DNA from: Corynebacterium sp. KPL1814
GTDB taxonomy: Bacteria > Actinomycetota > Actinomycetes > Mycobacteriales > Mycobacteriaceae
Reading direction: 5' to 3'
DNA length: 64,000 bases
NCBI RefSeq assembly: GCF_000478175.1
Contig: NZ_KI515777.1
Span: 280,492 to 344,491, forward strand
Positions 35,476-45,394 of the stretch are shown one piece after another. Below the pieces are notes generated by a model. The model did no database searches and was not told where the DNA came from. It was given only the letters and a program-made list of their open reading frames with translations. Made by a program: the position numbers and the translations under genes. Every line of letters starts with the position of its first letter. The stretch's first letter is position 1.

Positions 35476-37200
35476 TTATCCTTGAGTCTCGGTCGGACGA
35501 GCGGAGCCAGCGCGGACCAGAATGTCGTTAGCTTCGCGGTCGGTTACAGCTGCCTCGGCAGCCAGCTCGGCCTCGGTGTGCTTGGTGAAGGTATCCACCT
35601 CGAGCTGCTTGTCATCCTCGCTCCAATCCAGCAGCGGAGCAACGAAGTCCGCAACAGCAGGAGCTGCGTTGACGCCACGGTCACCGAACTCGATGGCAAC
35701 GCGGAGGCGACGGGTCAAGATATCGTCCAAGTGCAGCGCACCCTCGTGGGTGACGGCGTAGCGCACCTCAGCCCAGAGGTAGGACTCTGCGCCAGGAACG
35801 GGCTCGAGCAAGGACTCATCATCCTGCGCAGGTGCCAGAACCTCGCCCAAAAGTGATCCGTAGCGGCCAAGCAGGTGCTCGATGAAGTCCTCGCTCAGGT
35901 TGTAGCGGCGGGCCAGGGTAGGAATCTGGTTGGCCAGCGCGTGGTAGCCGGCAGCACCCAGGATCGGGGTGTGCTCGGTAATGGACTCCGGCACCTTGCC
36001 GCCGAGTTCTTCCACGGCCAGGTCAACTGCATCCTTACCGATGACGCGGTAGGTGGTGTACTTACCGCCGGCAACGGACACCATGCCTGGGGCTACGCGA
36101 GCCACGGCGTGGTTGCGGGACAGGTTGGTGGTGGAGTCAGACTTACCGGACAGCAGCGGGCGCAGACCGGAGTAGACACCGACGATGTCATCGCGGGTAA
36201 TCTGGCGGCGCACGCGCTGGTTGACCTGATCCAGGATGTAGTCAATATCCGCCTTGGTGGGGGCGGGATCCGGAAGGGACAGTCCCTTTTCCCAATCGGT
36301 ATCGGTGGTACCGATGATCCAGTAATCGCCCCATGGAATGACGAAGAGGACGGACTTTTCGGTCACGAAGCACAGTGCTGCTTCTGCATCCAGGGCATCC
36401 TTAGGCACAACGATGTGCACACCCTTGGAAGCGTGAACGGTGAACTTGCCTTCCACGCCGGCCAGCTCCTGGATCTTGTCGTTCCAGACACCGGTGGCGT
36501 TGATGAAGACCTTACCGCGTACGGTGGCCTCGCGGCCGGTGGCGGTATCGCGGACCTTGGCGCCAACTACGCGGCCGCCGCGATCCTTGTCAAAGCCGAT
36601 GACCTCGGTATTGGTGCGCACATCGGCGCCGTACTCAGCGGCGCTGCGCAGCACGGTCATGGTGTGGCGAGCATCGTCCACCAAGGTGTCATAGTAACGC
36701 ACGCCGCCGACGATGGCGTCTTCCTTCAGGCCCGGGGTGACCTTGAGGGCGCCCTTGCGGGTGAGGTGCTTTTGCATCGGCACGCTCTTTGCACCACCCA
36801 TGAGGTCATACAGGGTAAAGCCGCCGAACATCATGACGCGCTCCCATACGTGGTGGGTGAGCGGGAAGATGAACTTCAGCGGCTTGACTAGGTGGGGAGC
36901 CAACGTGGACATGTTGAGCTCGCGCTCCTTCAGGGACTCTGCCACGAGGCGGAAGTCAAACATTGCAAGGTAGCGCAGGCCACCATGGAACATCTTGGAA
37001 GAGCGGGAAGAGGTACCTGCGGCGAAGTCGCGGGACTCCAGCACTGCAGTCTTCAAACCGCGGGTTGCTGCATCTAGTGCCGCGCCGGCACCTACGGAGC
37101 CACCACCGATGATGACGACGTCATAGTCTTCATCCGCGTAGCCATTCCACACATTTTCAAAATATTCGGGGTTAAAGGATTGGTTGCTTTGCTGGGTCAT
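35476..37200 (-). CDS. glpD: Aerobic glycerol-3-phosphate dehydrogenase
   Basis: This 574-residue FAD enzyme of the membrane face oxidises glycerol 3-phosphate to dihydroxyacetone phosphate and feeds electrons to menaquinone. The FAD motif VVIIGGGSVGAGAALDAATRG, the RSSKMFHGGLRYL loop and FINATGVWNDKIQ are present. The DAO_C domain covers the last 150 residues. The start is MTQQSNQ at 37200: AGGAG lies 12 bases before it, while the in-frame ATG at 37212 directly touches the AGGAG. The 260 bp upstream show no operator that I recognise. Confidence 0.95.
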   Translation of the reverse strand: MTQQSNQSFNPEYFENVWNGYADEDYDVVIIGGGSVGAGAALDAATRGLKTAVLESRDFAAGTSSRSSKMFHGGLRYLAMFDFRLVAESLKERELNMSTLAPHLVKPLKFIFPLTHHVWERVMMFGGFTLYDLMGGAKSVPMQKHLTRKGALKVTPGLKEDAIVGGVRYYDTLVDDARHTMTVLRSAAEYGADVRTNTEVIGFDKDRGGRVVGAKVRDTATGREATVRGKVFINATGVWNDKIQELAGVEGKFTVHASKGVHIVVPKDALDAEAALCFVTEKSVLFVIPWGDYWIIGTTDTDWEKGLSLPDPAPTKADIDYILDQVNQRVRRQITRDDIVGVYSGLRPLLSGKSDSTTNLSRNHAVARVAPGMVSVAGGKYTTYRVIGKDAVDLAVEELGGKVPESITEHTPILGAAGYHALANQIPTLARRYNLSEDFIEHLLGRYGSLLGEVLAPAQDDESLLEPVPGAESYLWAEVRYAVTHEGALHLDDILTRRLRVAIEFGDRGVNAAPAVADFVAPLLDWSEDDKQLEVDTFTKHTEAELAAEAAVTDREANDILVRAGSARPTETQG

Positions 37201-37457
37201 TAGAGACCGCATCTCCTTCCTTGGTGCTCATGTGTGCTTGCTCCGACAAACAATGAATGAGATGGCGTAAGCACAGCTAAAAGCAGGTTTTGGATGATTC
37301 ATGATGGCGACTATTGCACTCTGAAAAATAGAGCCAATATCTCCTATCTCCTATGCTAGAGGTCACCGGTTAAACATTCACTAGAGGTTTCTCACACGTA
37401 ACTTCCGGCCCCGTAAGCAGTCAATTTCCGCCCTTTGCTTAGACACCCAAAAGGAAA

Positions 37458-37479
37458 ACCACCCCCCTGCGGGGGTGGT
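37458..37479 (-). terminator. Intrinsic terminator behind the acyltransferase-HAD gene
   Basis: A perfect 9-bp stem (ACCACCCCC and complement, four-base loop) is followed on the minus strand by TTTTCCTTTT. It ends the serS-acyltransferase unit and separates it from glpD. Confidence 0.92.
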
Positions 37480-37500
37480 AACGCCAACGTTTGCGCCCGG

Positions 37501-39132
37501 CTAATCTTTTTGTAGCCGGGCCATCGCTTCCAAAACCTCGGACATACCTGCGCGCTCGGCGGAATACGTCACAGCCTGCGCCTCCTTGACCACCTCGATG
37601 GGTGCGGTCTCTAGAGCAACGACCGGGATGTGATTCAAGAATTCTTCATCCCCTGGCTCATTACCAAAGACCAATGTCTCGCTCGGCTTGGCGTCCAAAT
37701 CATCTAGGATGCAGTCCACGCCGGCGGCGGCCGTGGCCGAGGTAACCTTCATCGCTTCCTTGTCCACGAGCAGCTTTTCGGCCTGCTCATCAAGCTCGAT
37801 ATGCCACACCGCCTGCGGGACATCGAGATCCGCATCGCACGACACCACGATAAGTACCTCCGCCGCGGGGTAGATGCCTTCTAGCGCCGCCTTCAACCGC
37901 GGGGTCAGGGCATCGTCCTCCCAGTTCAGTGCGCTTTGGTGCGCCACCACTACGCGCGGGATATCAGAAAACTGGGCCTTGAGCCGGTGCGGCAGGCGGG
38001 AAACGATCAGCCGCGATTGGGTCGCTGCGGCGAGCAGTCCTTGCTCTACCACGGATCCTTCCCAGATCTCCTTGCTGCTTGCGGCAATAGAGGCCTGGGC
38101 CTGCGCTACGTCGGACTTCAATTGCGCCATGACATCGGCGACCTTATCCTTGCCTTCATCCAAGCCACGGGTCGCCTCCTCCACCACGGCATTGAGATTG
38201 GTTTTGACCCAATCCAAGGTATCGGCCGCGATGTGCTTCTTTTCCTGGGGCTCGTCGCCAACGTGTTCTTCCTGGCCTTCCTTACCTTTGGCAGAGGCCA
38301 TGTGGTTGCGCACGAGTTCAACGGTGGAAACGGAAACGCGCTCTTTGAGCCCTACCAGGTCATCTCGCAAACGACGCACCCGGTGCCGCTCCGTTTCCAC
38401 CTCCGCGTCGCGCGCTTCGGCTTCTTCCAGCGTCGGGGCGGAACCGCCCTTGCGCGCGGGAACCCAATATTCGCCGGCGGGCATCGGGCCGAACTCCGCC
38501 TCATAATCCTCCCAAAGCCCTTCTAAGCCCTCCTGCATGCGGCGGCGGATTTCTGCGGTATCGGCTTCTGGATCCCCGGTGGGGTAATACGGCTCGAGCG
38601 CGGTAATAAAGACCGGAGTCTTGGTGCGTCCCAAGTTCTTCTTGTGGCCCTTCGTCCACAGGCGCTGCGAACCGAACATCACCTGCGGGACAACCGGCAC
38701 GCCGGCTTCAAAAGCGATGCGGGATGCGCCGGTTTTCATGCTGCGGATTTCAAAGCTGCGGGAAATCGTGCCTTCAGAAAAGACGCCGACGAGCTCGCCG
38801 GCTTCGGCAAGCTCCACCGCCTTGCGCAAGGACTCTTTGCCATCGATGCGATCTACCGGCACGTGCCCCATGGCGCGCAGCAGGGCACCCACGCCCGGGG
38901 CACTAAAGATGCTGGCCTTGGCCAGAAAGCGCACCAAACGCTTTTTGCGATAGGCAATGAACGCACCGAAGAGAAAATCCATATACCCGGTGTGATTGCA
39001 CACGAGGACGGCACCGCCGTCATCAGGAATATTTTCTTCCCCCGACAGGCGCATCTGTAGGCCTTGGGCCAAGGTGAGGCCGCGCCCAATGTGGGTGATT
39101 TGGCGGTACAAGAAATTCGTCGCAGCGTTCAT
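37501..39132 (-). CDS. Fusion of PlsC-type acyltransferase and HAD-like domain
   Basis: This 543-residue protein has two parts. Residues about 1-225 are a lysophosphatidate acyltransferase: CNHTGYMDF carries the NH-x4-D catalytic motif, and FSEGTISRS is the glycerophosphate-binding block. A helical linker of about 120 residues follows. Residues about 385-543 look like the end of a Cof-type HAD phosphatase (TAAAGVDCILDDL, LVFGNEPGDEEFLNHIPVVAL, AERAGMSEVLEAM), where NEPGDEE stands at the place of the usual GDxxND. The first HAD motif (DxDGT) is absent, so this half is probably not catalytic. It lies 27 bp behind serS. Confidence 0.8.
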   Translation of the reverse strand: MNAATNFLYRQITHIGRGLTLAQGLQMRLSGEENIPDDGGAVLVCNHTGYMDFLFGAFIAYRKKRLVRFLAKASIFSAPGVGALLRAMGHVPVDRIDGKESLRKAVELAEAGELVGVFSEGTISRSFEIRSMKTGASRIAFEAGVPVVPQVMFGSQRLWTKGHKKNLGRTKTPVFITALEPYYPTGDPEADTAEIRRRMQEGLEGLWEDYEAEFGPMPAGEYWVPARKGGSAPTLEEAEARDAEVETERHRVRRLRDDLVGLKERVSVSTVELVRNHMASAKGKEGQEEHVGDEPQEKKHIAADTLDWVKTNLNAVVEEATRGLDEGKDKVADVMAQLKSDVAQAQASIAASSKEIWEGSVVEQGLLAAATQSRLIVSRLPHRLKAQFSDIPRVVVAHQSALNWEDDALTPRLKAALEGIYPAAEVLIVVSCDADLDVPQAVWHIELDEQAEKLLVDKEAMKVTSATAAAGVDCILDDLDAKPSETLVFGNEPGDEEFLNHIPVVALETAPIEVVKEAQAVTYSAERAGMSEVLEAMARLQKD

Positions 39133-39159
39133 GGTGCTCCTTTAGCTTTGCTTCGCAGG

Positions 39160-40416
39160 CTACTGCGGCGTGAGAACATCCTTGCCCACAAATGGGCGCA
39201 AGGCCTCTGGAACAACGACGGAGCCATCGGCTTGTTGGTGGTTTTCCAAAATCGCCACGATCCAACGGGTGGTGGCCAGGGTGCCGTTCAAGGTGGCGGC
39301 TACCTGTGTTTTCCCGTTCTCATCACGGTAGCGGGTGGATAGACGGCGGGCCTGGAAGGTGGTGCAATTGGAAGTAGAGGTCAGCTCGCGGTAGGTGCCT
39401 TGGGTTGGTACCCACGCCTCGTTATCGAATTTGCGGGCAGCCGAAGAGCCCAAGTCACCGCCGGCGATATCGATGGTGCGGTACGGCAATTCCATCGCAG
39501 CCAGCATTTCCTTTTCCATGTTGAGGAGCTTTTGGTGCATGTCCTCGGCGTCTTCCGGCTTGCAATAGACAAACATTTCTAGCTTGTCGAATTGGTGCAC
39601 GCGCAGGATGCCGCGCGTGTCCTTGCCGTGGGAACCGGCCTCCCGGCGGAAGCAGGAGGACCAGCCGGCGTACTGCAGAGGGCCATTGGACAAATCGATG
39701 ATCTCATCCTTGTGGTAGCCAGCCAGGGCTACCTCGGAGGTGCCCACGAGGTAGCGATCATCGGCCGGAAGGTAGTAGATCTCATCGGAGTGCTGGCCCA
39801 AAAAGCCCGTGCCGGCCATGATCTCTGGGCGCACGAGGACCGGCGGGATCATCAACTGGAAGCCGGCTTCCCGTGCCTTTTGCGCCGCCAGCATCAGCAT
39901 TCCCAGCTGCAGGAAGGCGCCATCGCCGGTGAGGTAGTAGAAGCGGGCACCGCCGACCTTCGCACCGCGCTTGACGTCAATGAGCCCCAGGGACTCGCCA
40001 AGCTCAAGGTGGTCCTTAGGCTCGAAATCGAAGTGCGGGATCTCGCCTACTTCTTCAACGAGAACAAAGTCATCTTCGCCGCCGGCGGGCGCGCCTTCGA
40101 CGACGTTATCGATCTTGTACTGCAGCTCTTCCACCGTGGCCTCAGCAGCGGATCGAGCCTCTTCTGCCTCTTTTACCTTGGCTTTCAGCTCATCTGCGCC
40201 TTCCAGCAACGCCGAGCGCTCTTCCGGGGAGGCCTGACCAATCTTCTTCCCCAGGGATTTCTGCTGGGAACGCACCTCGTCTGCCTTCTGGATGGCAGAG
40301 CGACGCTTCTCATCGGCGGCAAGGAGCTGATCCACGAGCGAGGGGTCTTCCCCACGGGTGACCTGAGAGGCGCGGACAACGTCTGGGTTTTCACGGAGTA
40401 GCTTGAGATCAATCAC
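39160..40416 (-). CDS. serS: Seryl-tRNA synthetase
   Basis: This 418-residue class II synthetase charges tRNA-Ser and supplies Ser-tRNA for selenocysteine where used. The N-terminal antiparallel coiled coil (about 28-105, [20 protein letters not shown]) binds the tRNA long arm. The class II motifs are present: motif 2 ([22 protein letters not shown]) and motif 3 ([18 protein letters not shown]). It starts with GTG. The divergent GntR gene starts 65 bp away. Confidence 0.97.
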   Translation of the reverse strand: MIDLKLLRENPDVVRASQVTRGEDPSLVDQLLAADEKRRSAIQKADEVRSQQKSLGKKIGQASPEERSALLEGADELKAKVKEAEEARSAAEATVEELQYKIDNVVEGAPAGGEDDFVLVEEVGEIPHFDFEPKDHLELGESLGLIDVKRGAKVGGARFYYLTGDGAFLQLGMLMLAAQKAREAGFQLMIPPVLVRPEIMAGTGFLGQHSDEIYYLPADDRYLVGTSEVALAGYHKDEIIDLSNGPLQYAGWSSCFRREAGSHGKDTRGILRVHQFDKLEMFVYCKPEDAEDMHQKLLNMEKEMLAAMELPYRTIDIAGGDLGSSAARKFDNEAWVPTQGTYRELTSTSNCTTFQARRLSTRYRDENGKTQVAATLNGTLATTRWIVAILENHQQADGSVVVPEALRPFVGKDVLTPQ

Positions 40417-40481
40417 GGGACTGATTCTAGCGCACTGCCATTGCCTTGCCGTGGTAATAACCAGCGAATTATTATGGAATC

Positions 40482-41231
40482 ATGTCCTCCCTAGAATTGC
40501 CGGCCCGCGAAATCAGCGATGGCCCCACCCCCAAGTACGCCCAGTTGCACGATATTCTGGAGGAATTATGTAATACCACCCTCAAACCCGGTGATATCCT
40601 CCCCGGTGAGAGACTCCTGGAGGAGACCTACGGTGTCTCCCGCATTACGGTGCGCCGGGCCATTGGGGATCTCGTTGCCGCCGGAAAATTGCGCCGCGTG
40701 CGCGGTAAGGGAACCTTCGTTGCCCCCAACCCCTTGGTATCGCGCCTGCATCTGGCTTCTTTTTCTGATGAAATGAGCGCCCAGAACGTGGTGGCTTCCT
40801 CCAAGATCCTCAACAGCGGCCGCGCCAGCGCACCGGAGGCGGCCACCAACTTCTTTGGCACCCCTGCCACAGAGGAACAGATTCATTTGCGCCGGCTGCG
40901 CTTGGGCGATGGCGAGCCTTATTCCATCGATGACGGCTGGTACAACTCCACCTTTGCGCCGAGCCTGCTGGAAAATGACACCTATAACTCGGTGTACTCG
41001 ATTTTGGATAAGACGTTTGGTGTCCCCATCACGGACGCGGACCAGACCGTATCCGCCATTGCCGCCAATGAGGAGATTGCGCCGCTTCTCGATGTCCCCG
41101 TGGGTTCCCCATTGCTGCACATCGTGCGCTGCTCGCGTTCGGGGGATAAGCCCGTGGAATGGTGTTCCTCGGTCTACCGCACCGATAGGTACCACCTGAA
41201 TACCCGCGTTTCCCGGGATACCTCAATCTAG
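40482..41231 (+). CDS. GntR-family regulator of the HutC/UTRA type
   Basis: This 249-residue regulator has an N-terminal winged helix (YAQLHDILEELCNTTLKPGD, then SRITVRRAIGDLVAAGKLRRVRGKGTFV) and a C-terminal UTRA effector domain (about 85-245, EEQIHLRRLRLGDGEPY, then YNSVYSILDKTFGVPITDADQTV). UTRA domains bind small sugars, amino sugars or similar ligands. The target is not clear, since neither neighbour is an obvious catabolic operon. TATTAT with only a few bases to the ATG suggests a leaderless message. Confidence 0.92.
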   Translation: MSSLELPAREISDGPTPKYAQLHDILEELCNTTLKPGDILPGERLLEETYGVSRITVRRAIGDLVAAGKLRRVRGKGTFVAPNPLVSRLHLASFSDEMSAQNVVASSKILNSGRASAPEAATNFFGTPATEEQIHLRRLRLGDGEPYSIDDGWYNSTFAPSLLENDTYNSVYSILDKTFGVPITDADQTVSAIAANEEIAPLLDVPVGSPLLHIVRCSRSGDKPVEWCSSVYRTDRYHLNTRVSRDTSI

Positions 41232-41258
41232 AAAAGACCCTGCTTAAGAGGTAATATA

Positions 41259-42308
41259 ATGGGCCTTATGAAGAAATCACCTGCGTGGCGTTCCGCTGTG
41301 GCCGTCCAGATTGCCTTGATCTCAGCAATCGCGGCGGCCGTTTTCATGGGCATCTACGGCATTGTCAGCAACCACGGCTCCAACGGGGCCGATAATACGG
41401 CCTCTTCCGAGCAGTCCTCTGAGGGCGGTGCGGATGGCTCGGGATCCTCCGATCCGAAGACGGAGCCTTTTACCTCCGCTTCTGCCGGATCCTGCGTGAC
41501 GTGGGATATTAACGAGGATGGCTCTGCCGCTTCCTTCAAGGAGGTGGAATGCTCGGAGCAGCACCGCTTCGAGGTCTCCACCGTGGAGGATCTCAGCGTC
41601 TACCCCACCAGTGAATTCGGCCCGGATGCCTCACGGCCCGCGCTCACCCGCCAGCACCAGCTGCGCGATGAGCTCTGTGAATCCGCCACGGTGAGCTACC
41701 TGCACAGCAAGTGGGATCCGCACGGCAAATACGATATTGCTTCCATCCTGCCGCCGGAATCCGCGTGGGATAACGGTGACCGCACCCTGCTGTGCGGCCT
41801 ACAGACCACCGATGATCACGGCGTGCCGCAGTTGACCACCGGCAATGTTGAGGCCTCCGAGCAGGCCAATTTGGCCAAGCCGGGCGAATGCTTGGCCATC
41901 GATGATCAGCAGGTACCGCACGTCGTGGACTGCGGCCAGCCACACCAGCTGGAGACGGTATCCGTCATCGACCTGGGCAAGAAATTCCCCGACGCGTACC
42001 CGGATGGCAAGGAGATGGATAAATTCCTCTCGGATTCCTGCACCGCCGCCGCCGAGGATTACCTGGGCGGGGAGGAGCAGCTCTACCAATCCACGCTGCA
42101 ACCGTTCTGGGGCACCGTGTCTGAAGAGTCCTGGAATGGCGGCACCAAGTCCGTGAACTGTTCGCTCGTCCACGCCCGCGATGATGGCGGCTTTTCCTCC
42201 ATCACCGGCGCCGCCACCGGTGGCCGCCAGGCGCTATCCATCGATGGCAACCCGCCGGAGGAGCGCCCAGAGCGCAACCCGATTCGCGATGATAAGCCGG
42301 CGCCGTAA
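41259..42308 (+). CDS. Membrane-anchored protein with septum-formation-type domains
   Basis: The protein has 349 residues. A single N-terminal membrane segment (about 11-33, VAVQIALISAIAAAVFMG) precedes a Ser/Gly/Asp-rich linker. Two extracytoplasmic copies of a Cys-containing module follow (GSCVTWDINEDG ... VECSEQHRFEV, and GECLAIDDQQ ... VDCGQPHQLETV), matching the septum formation family pattern of GxCV plus CxxPHxxEV. AAGAGG precedes the start. It reads into the zincin gene without a gap (TAAATG). Confidence 0.75.
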   Translation: MGLMKKSPAWRSAVAVQIALISAIAAAVFMGIYGIVSNHGSNGADNTASSEQSSEGGADGSGSSDPKTEPFTSASAGSCVTWDINEDGSAASFKEVECSEQHRFEVSTVEDLSVYPTSEFGPDASRPALTRQHQLRDELCESATVSYLHSKWDPHGKYDIASILPPESAWDNGDRTLLCGLQTTDDHGVPQLTTGNVEASEQANLAKPGECLAIDDQQVPHVVDCGQPHQLETVSVIDLGKKFPDAYPDGKEMDKFLSDSCTAAAEDYLGGEEQLYQSTLQPFWGTVSEESWNGGTKSVNCSLVHARDDGGFSSITGAATGGRQALSIDGNPPEERPERNPIRDDKPAP

Positions 42309-42656
42309 ATGTATTCCGTATCGGAAGAACGCTTCGAGGAAATGGTCAATGACGCCCTCGATCAAGTGCCCGATGAATTCGTGCGCAAAATGCGCAACCT
42401 GGTGATCATGGTGGAAGAAGAAAACCCCGATGATCCCACCTTGCTGGGGCTCTATGAGGGCGTCGCTTTGCCTCGGCGCACCTTCGACCACACCGGGTAT
42501 TTACCCGATGCGATCTTCATCTACCGCAACACCCTGCAGCGCTGGAGTACGTCAGAAGAAGACTTGGCCGAGCAGGTCAAGGTCACGGTCTTCCACGAGC
42601 TCGGCCATTACTTTGGCATGGAAGAACACGAACTGCACCGGCTGGGCTGGGGCTAA
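42309..42656 (+). CDS. Small zincin-type metallopeptidase
   Basis: This 115-residue protein belongs to the short metallopeptidase family once called DUF1025. The zinc site is VFHELGHYFGMEEHEL, i.e. HExxH with a further Glu/His downstream. The N-terminal half (FEEMVNDALDQVPDEFVRKM) is family-typical. The ATG directly follows the stop of the preceding gene, so translation is coupled. The stop overlaps that of the converging histidine phosphatase gene. Confidence 0.85.
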   Translation: MYSVSEERFEEMVNDALDQVPDEFVRKMRNLVIMVEEENPDDPTLLGLYEGVALPRRTFDHTGYLPDAIFIYRNTLQRWSTSEEDLAEQVKVTVFHELGHYFGMEEHELHRLGWG

Positions 42657-43306
42657 AGTTCGATATCTGCCCAGCGGGTAAGCGTCCACTCGCCGAATTT
42701 CTTGCCGCGCGGCTCCATCACGGTAAAGCGGCAATTGGGCATGTACCCGGTATAGGCAAAGTCCGCATCCGCGCCGGTGGCATGCTTGGTTACCACCCGG
42801 ATGGCGGCGCCGTGGCTGACGAGGATGACATCGCGGTCATCGGCAAGCTGCGCCGCAATCTCTTCCAACGCGGGCTGGAAACGCGACAGCACGTCCTGAA
42901 GCCGCTCGCCGCCTTCCATGGCGGCCTGGCTATCGCCATAGCACCAGCCGCGCATGGCCGAATCGTGGCTGCGGTGGGCGGCCTCGCTGGCATCGAGCTC
43001 CCAATCGCCGGCGAAAATCTCCTGCACATTCGGGATGACATCGATGGGAATGGAAAAGCGCGGCAGGTTCCGCTCCTGTTCAAAAGCGCGCGCCGCCAAG
43101 GTGGCGGTCTGCTGCGCCCGCAGCGCAATCGAGCACTTGAATTCGACCTCGCGATCGCCCACAAACCCCGCTAGTTCCCGGCCCACCTCCGTGGCCTGGT
43201 TGCGCCCCAGATCCGTAAGCTCCGCGCCCGGCGGCCGGGTATCAAGCAGCCGGGAGACGTTGGAATGGGTTTGGCCATGGCGCAGCAGGATGATTCTTCC
43301 AGTCAT
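42653..43306 (-). CDS. Histidine phosphatase (phosphoglycerate mutase-like)
   Basis: This 217-residue protein has the catalytic LLRHGQTHSNVSRLLDTRP, an Arg in ALRAQQTATLAARAFE, a Glu near VQEIFAGDWE and the second His in ILVSHGAAIRVV. The members next to pheA in corynebacteria are annotated as phosphoglycerate-mutase-like with unproved substrates. It lies 10 bp behind pheA in the same direction. Confidence 0.9.
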   Translation of the reverse strand: MTGRIILLRHGQTHSNVSRLLDTRPPGAELTDLGRNQATEVGRELAGFVGDREVEFKCSIALRAQQTATLAARAFEQERNLPRFSIPIDVIPNVQEIFAGDWELDASEAAHRSHDSAMRGWCYGDSQAAMEGGERLQDVLSRFQPALEEIAAQLADDRDVILVSHGAAIRVVTKHATGADADFAYTGYMPNCRFTVMEPRGKKFGEWTLTRWADIEL

Positions 43307-43315
43307 GCGTCCAGA

Positions 43316-44224
43316 TTATTGACCCCTGCGCGCCCTCGCCACCCAGGCATCCGCCTCAGCCAAGTCCCGCGGTGGATGGCCGGCGGGCGTCGCGGTGGGC
43401 CAAGAGCCCAAAAAGCGCAGTTCCTCCGCCCGCAACCACACCGCGCGCAGGGCCTCAGCAACCGGCTGGTCATCGATATGCCCAATCAAGTCCACATAGA
43501 AGCGGTAGGTGCCAAAGGTCTGGCGCGTCGGCCGCGACTCGATCCGGGAGAGATCCACCCCGCGATGGGCAAAGTCTTGTAAGGCCCCCACCAGGGTTCC
43601 CGGTTGGTTGGGCAAGGTGAAAATGACGCTGGTGCGATCCTGGCCGGTGCGCGCGGTCGGGCGCCCCGGCAGGCCCACCAGTACAAAGCGGGTGGCCGCG
43701 CCCTGCACGTCGGCCACGCCGCTCGCCTTGGTTTCTAGGCCGAAGATTTCTGCCGCCCGCGCTGGTGCCGCCGCCGCGTCGACCTCCCCGCGCGCTACGG
43801 CCTGCGCCGCCGCCGCATTCGAGCTAGCCGGCACGAATTCCACGCCCGGCGCGTTCTCTGCTACCCAGCCGCGGATTTGTTGGAAGGCCACCGGGTGCGT
43901 GCTCAGGCGCGCGATGTCTTTCGTTCCCGGGCGGGTCATGATGCTGAAGGTAACGGGGATATCTACCTCGCGGTAAATCTGTACGGGATCGCCTTCTACC
44001 AGTGCATCAAAGGTCGTCGTCACCGCACCATCCACGGAATTTTCGATGGCGACGCAGGCATAATCGGCCTGCCCGGCGCGCACGGCCGCCACCGCCGCCG
44101 ATGGCGAGTCCACCGGTAGGGCCTCTACGGTCTCCCCTCGCTCTTCCCACTCGGTAGCGAATTTGTGCACGGCGGCCTCCGTGAACGTACCGGCGGGGCC
44201 TAAGAATGCGATGGTTGTAGTCAT
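43316..44224 (-). CDS. pheA: Prephenate dehydratase
   Basis: This enzyme of 302 residues converts prephenate to phenylpyruvate for phenylalanine. The catalytic part has FLGPAGTFTEAAV at the start, IENSVDGAV, and the GAATRFVLVG motif with the key Thr-Arg-Phe. A C-terminal ACT domain with GALQDFAHRGVDLSRIESRP gives feedback control by phenylalanine. No chorismate mutase domain is attached, as usual in corynebacteria. ATG 44224 behind AAGGTGA is preferred to the in-frame GTG three codons upstream. Confidence 0.94.
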   Translation of the reverse strand: MTTTIAFLGPAGTFTEAAVHKFATEWEERGETVEALPVDSPSAAVAAVRAGQADYACVAIENSVDGAVTTTFDALVEGDPVQIYREVDIPVTFSIMTRPGTKDIARLSTHPVAFQQIRGWVAENAPGVEFVPASSNAAAAQAVARGEVDAAAAPARAAEIFGLETKASGVADVQGAATRFVLVGLPGRPTARTGQDRTSVIFTLPNQPGTLVGALQDFAHRGVDLSRIESRPTRQTFGTYRFYVDLIGHIDDQPVAEALRAVWLRAEELRFLGSWPTATPAGHPPRDLAEADAWVARARRGQ

Positions 44225-44257
44225 GCCCGTCACCTTAGCCCACTAGACTGGTGCGCC

Positions 44258-45394
44258 ATGGGCTTTTCCATAGAACGACTCCGCGCGGATGTGCAGGGCA
44301 TGGGCCCCGCAGAACACGGTTTTACCTACCTGGATCTGCAGCGCGCGCCTACCCTCACCGGCCGGCTGCGCGGGTGGGTCCTATCTGCAAAGGATCTCAA
44401 CGATGTCGCGGGCATGCCCACCACTATGGGCAATGCCAAGCGCACGTACTATCCCGCGGTCAGCGACCCGTTCATCGCGGCATTGGAAAAGCAGGGCGCC
44501 ATATTCATTGGCAAGTCCTCCACCCCGGAGTTGGGCTTGCGCGTCGATACCGAACCGGTAGATCTTCCCCACCCCGATAATCCCCTTTATCCAGGCCGCA
44601 CCCCGGGTGGTTCTTCTGGCGGCGCGGCCGTCCAGGTAGCCCGCGGCCTCGTGCGCGCGGCCCAGGCCAGCGATGGCGGCGGTTCCATTCGTGTTCCCGC
44701 GGCGGCCTGCGGGGTCGTGGGGTTTAAGCCTGCGGGCAGCAGCCTCGGCACGGAGGGGTTTATTACCCGCACCGTGGCCGATAATGCGTTCCTGCACGGC
44801 CACCGCATGATCACCCCGCGCGCCCGCATTGGGCTCTTGCTGGAGCCGCTTTTTGCCGCGACCCGGGTGGAGGCCCACCACCTGCGGGCGGCACGCGAGG
44901 CCGCAGATCGGCTGCGCGCCGCGGGGTTCGAGGTCGTCCTCATTGCGCCGTATCCGCAGGCAGGGGTCACGTTTGCGCACTTCCGCGAGATCTTTACCTC
45001 CCGGTTTGTGGGGCTGCCGCAGGCAGAAGGCTACGCGGCTTGGGTGGCCCAGCAAGGCGCCACCGTGTCCGCCGCCGAGCTAAGCGCGGCGCAACGCCAT
45101 GTCCGCCACCTCCCGGAGCTCTTGGCGCAGCAGTGGCGGGTCGATGCCATCGTCACGCCTATGCTCACCGCGGATCCCCCGCCGCGGGGGCATTTCCTGT
45201 CCCTTCCGCACGCGGAGAATTTCGACGCCCAAACGCGCTGGTCCCCGTGGGCCTCGCTGTTTAATATGGCCCGATTGCCCGCCATTTCCGTTCCTTGGGC
45301 GATCCCCGCGCACCCGCCCGTCGGCGTGCATGTGGGAGGCATTACGCTTTCCGATGCCCGACTTTTAGGCCTCGCCCACATCCTGCACCCATGA
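44258..45394 (+). CDS. Amidase-signature hydrolase
   Basis: This 378-residue enzyme of the amidase-signature family has the Ser-Ser-Lys triad regions: Lys in LSAKDLNDVAGMPTTMG, TPGGSSGGAAVQVA, and DGGGSIRVPAAACGVVGFKPA. It is shorter than GatA (about 490 residues) and lacks the C-terminal part needed for the tRNA-dependent complex, so it probably acts on small amides. TAGACT ends eight bases before the ATG with no ribosome site, as in leaderless genes. It overlaps the CPBP gene by ATGA. Confidence 0.88.
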   Translation: MGFSIERLRADVQGMGPAEHGFTYLDLQRAPTLTGRLRGWVLSAKDLNDVAGMPTTMGNAKRTYYPAVSDPFIAALEKQGAIFIGKSSTPELGLRVDTEPVDLPHPDNPLYPGRTPGGSSGGAAVQVARGLVRAAQASDGGGSIRVPAAACGVVGFKPAGSSLGTEGFITRTVADNAFLHGHRMITPRARIGLLLEPLFAATRVEAHHLRAAREAADRLRAAGFEVVLIAPYPQAGVTFAHFREIFTSRFVGLPQAEGYAAWVAQQGATVSAAELSAAQRHVRHLPELLAQQWRVDAIVTPMLTADPPPRGHFLSLPHAENFDAQTRWSPWASLFNMARLPAISVPWAIPAHPPVGVHVGGITLSDARLLGLAHILHP

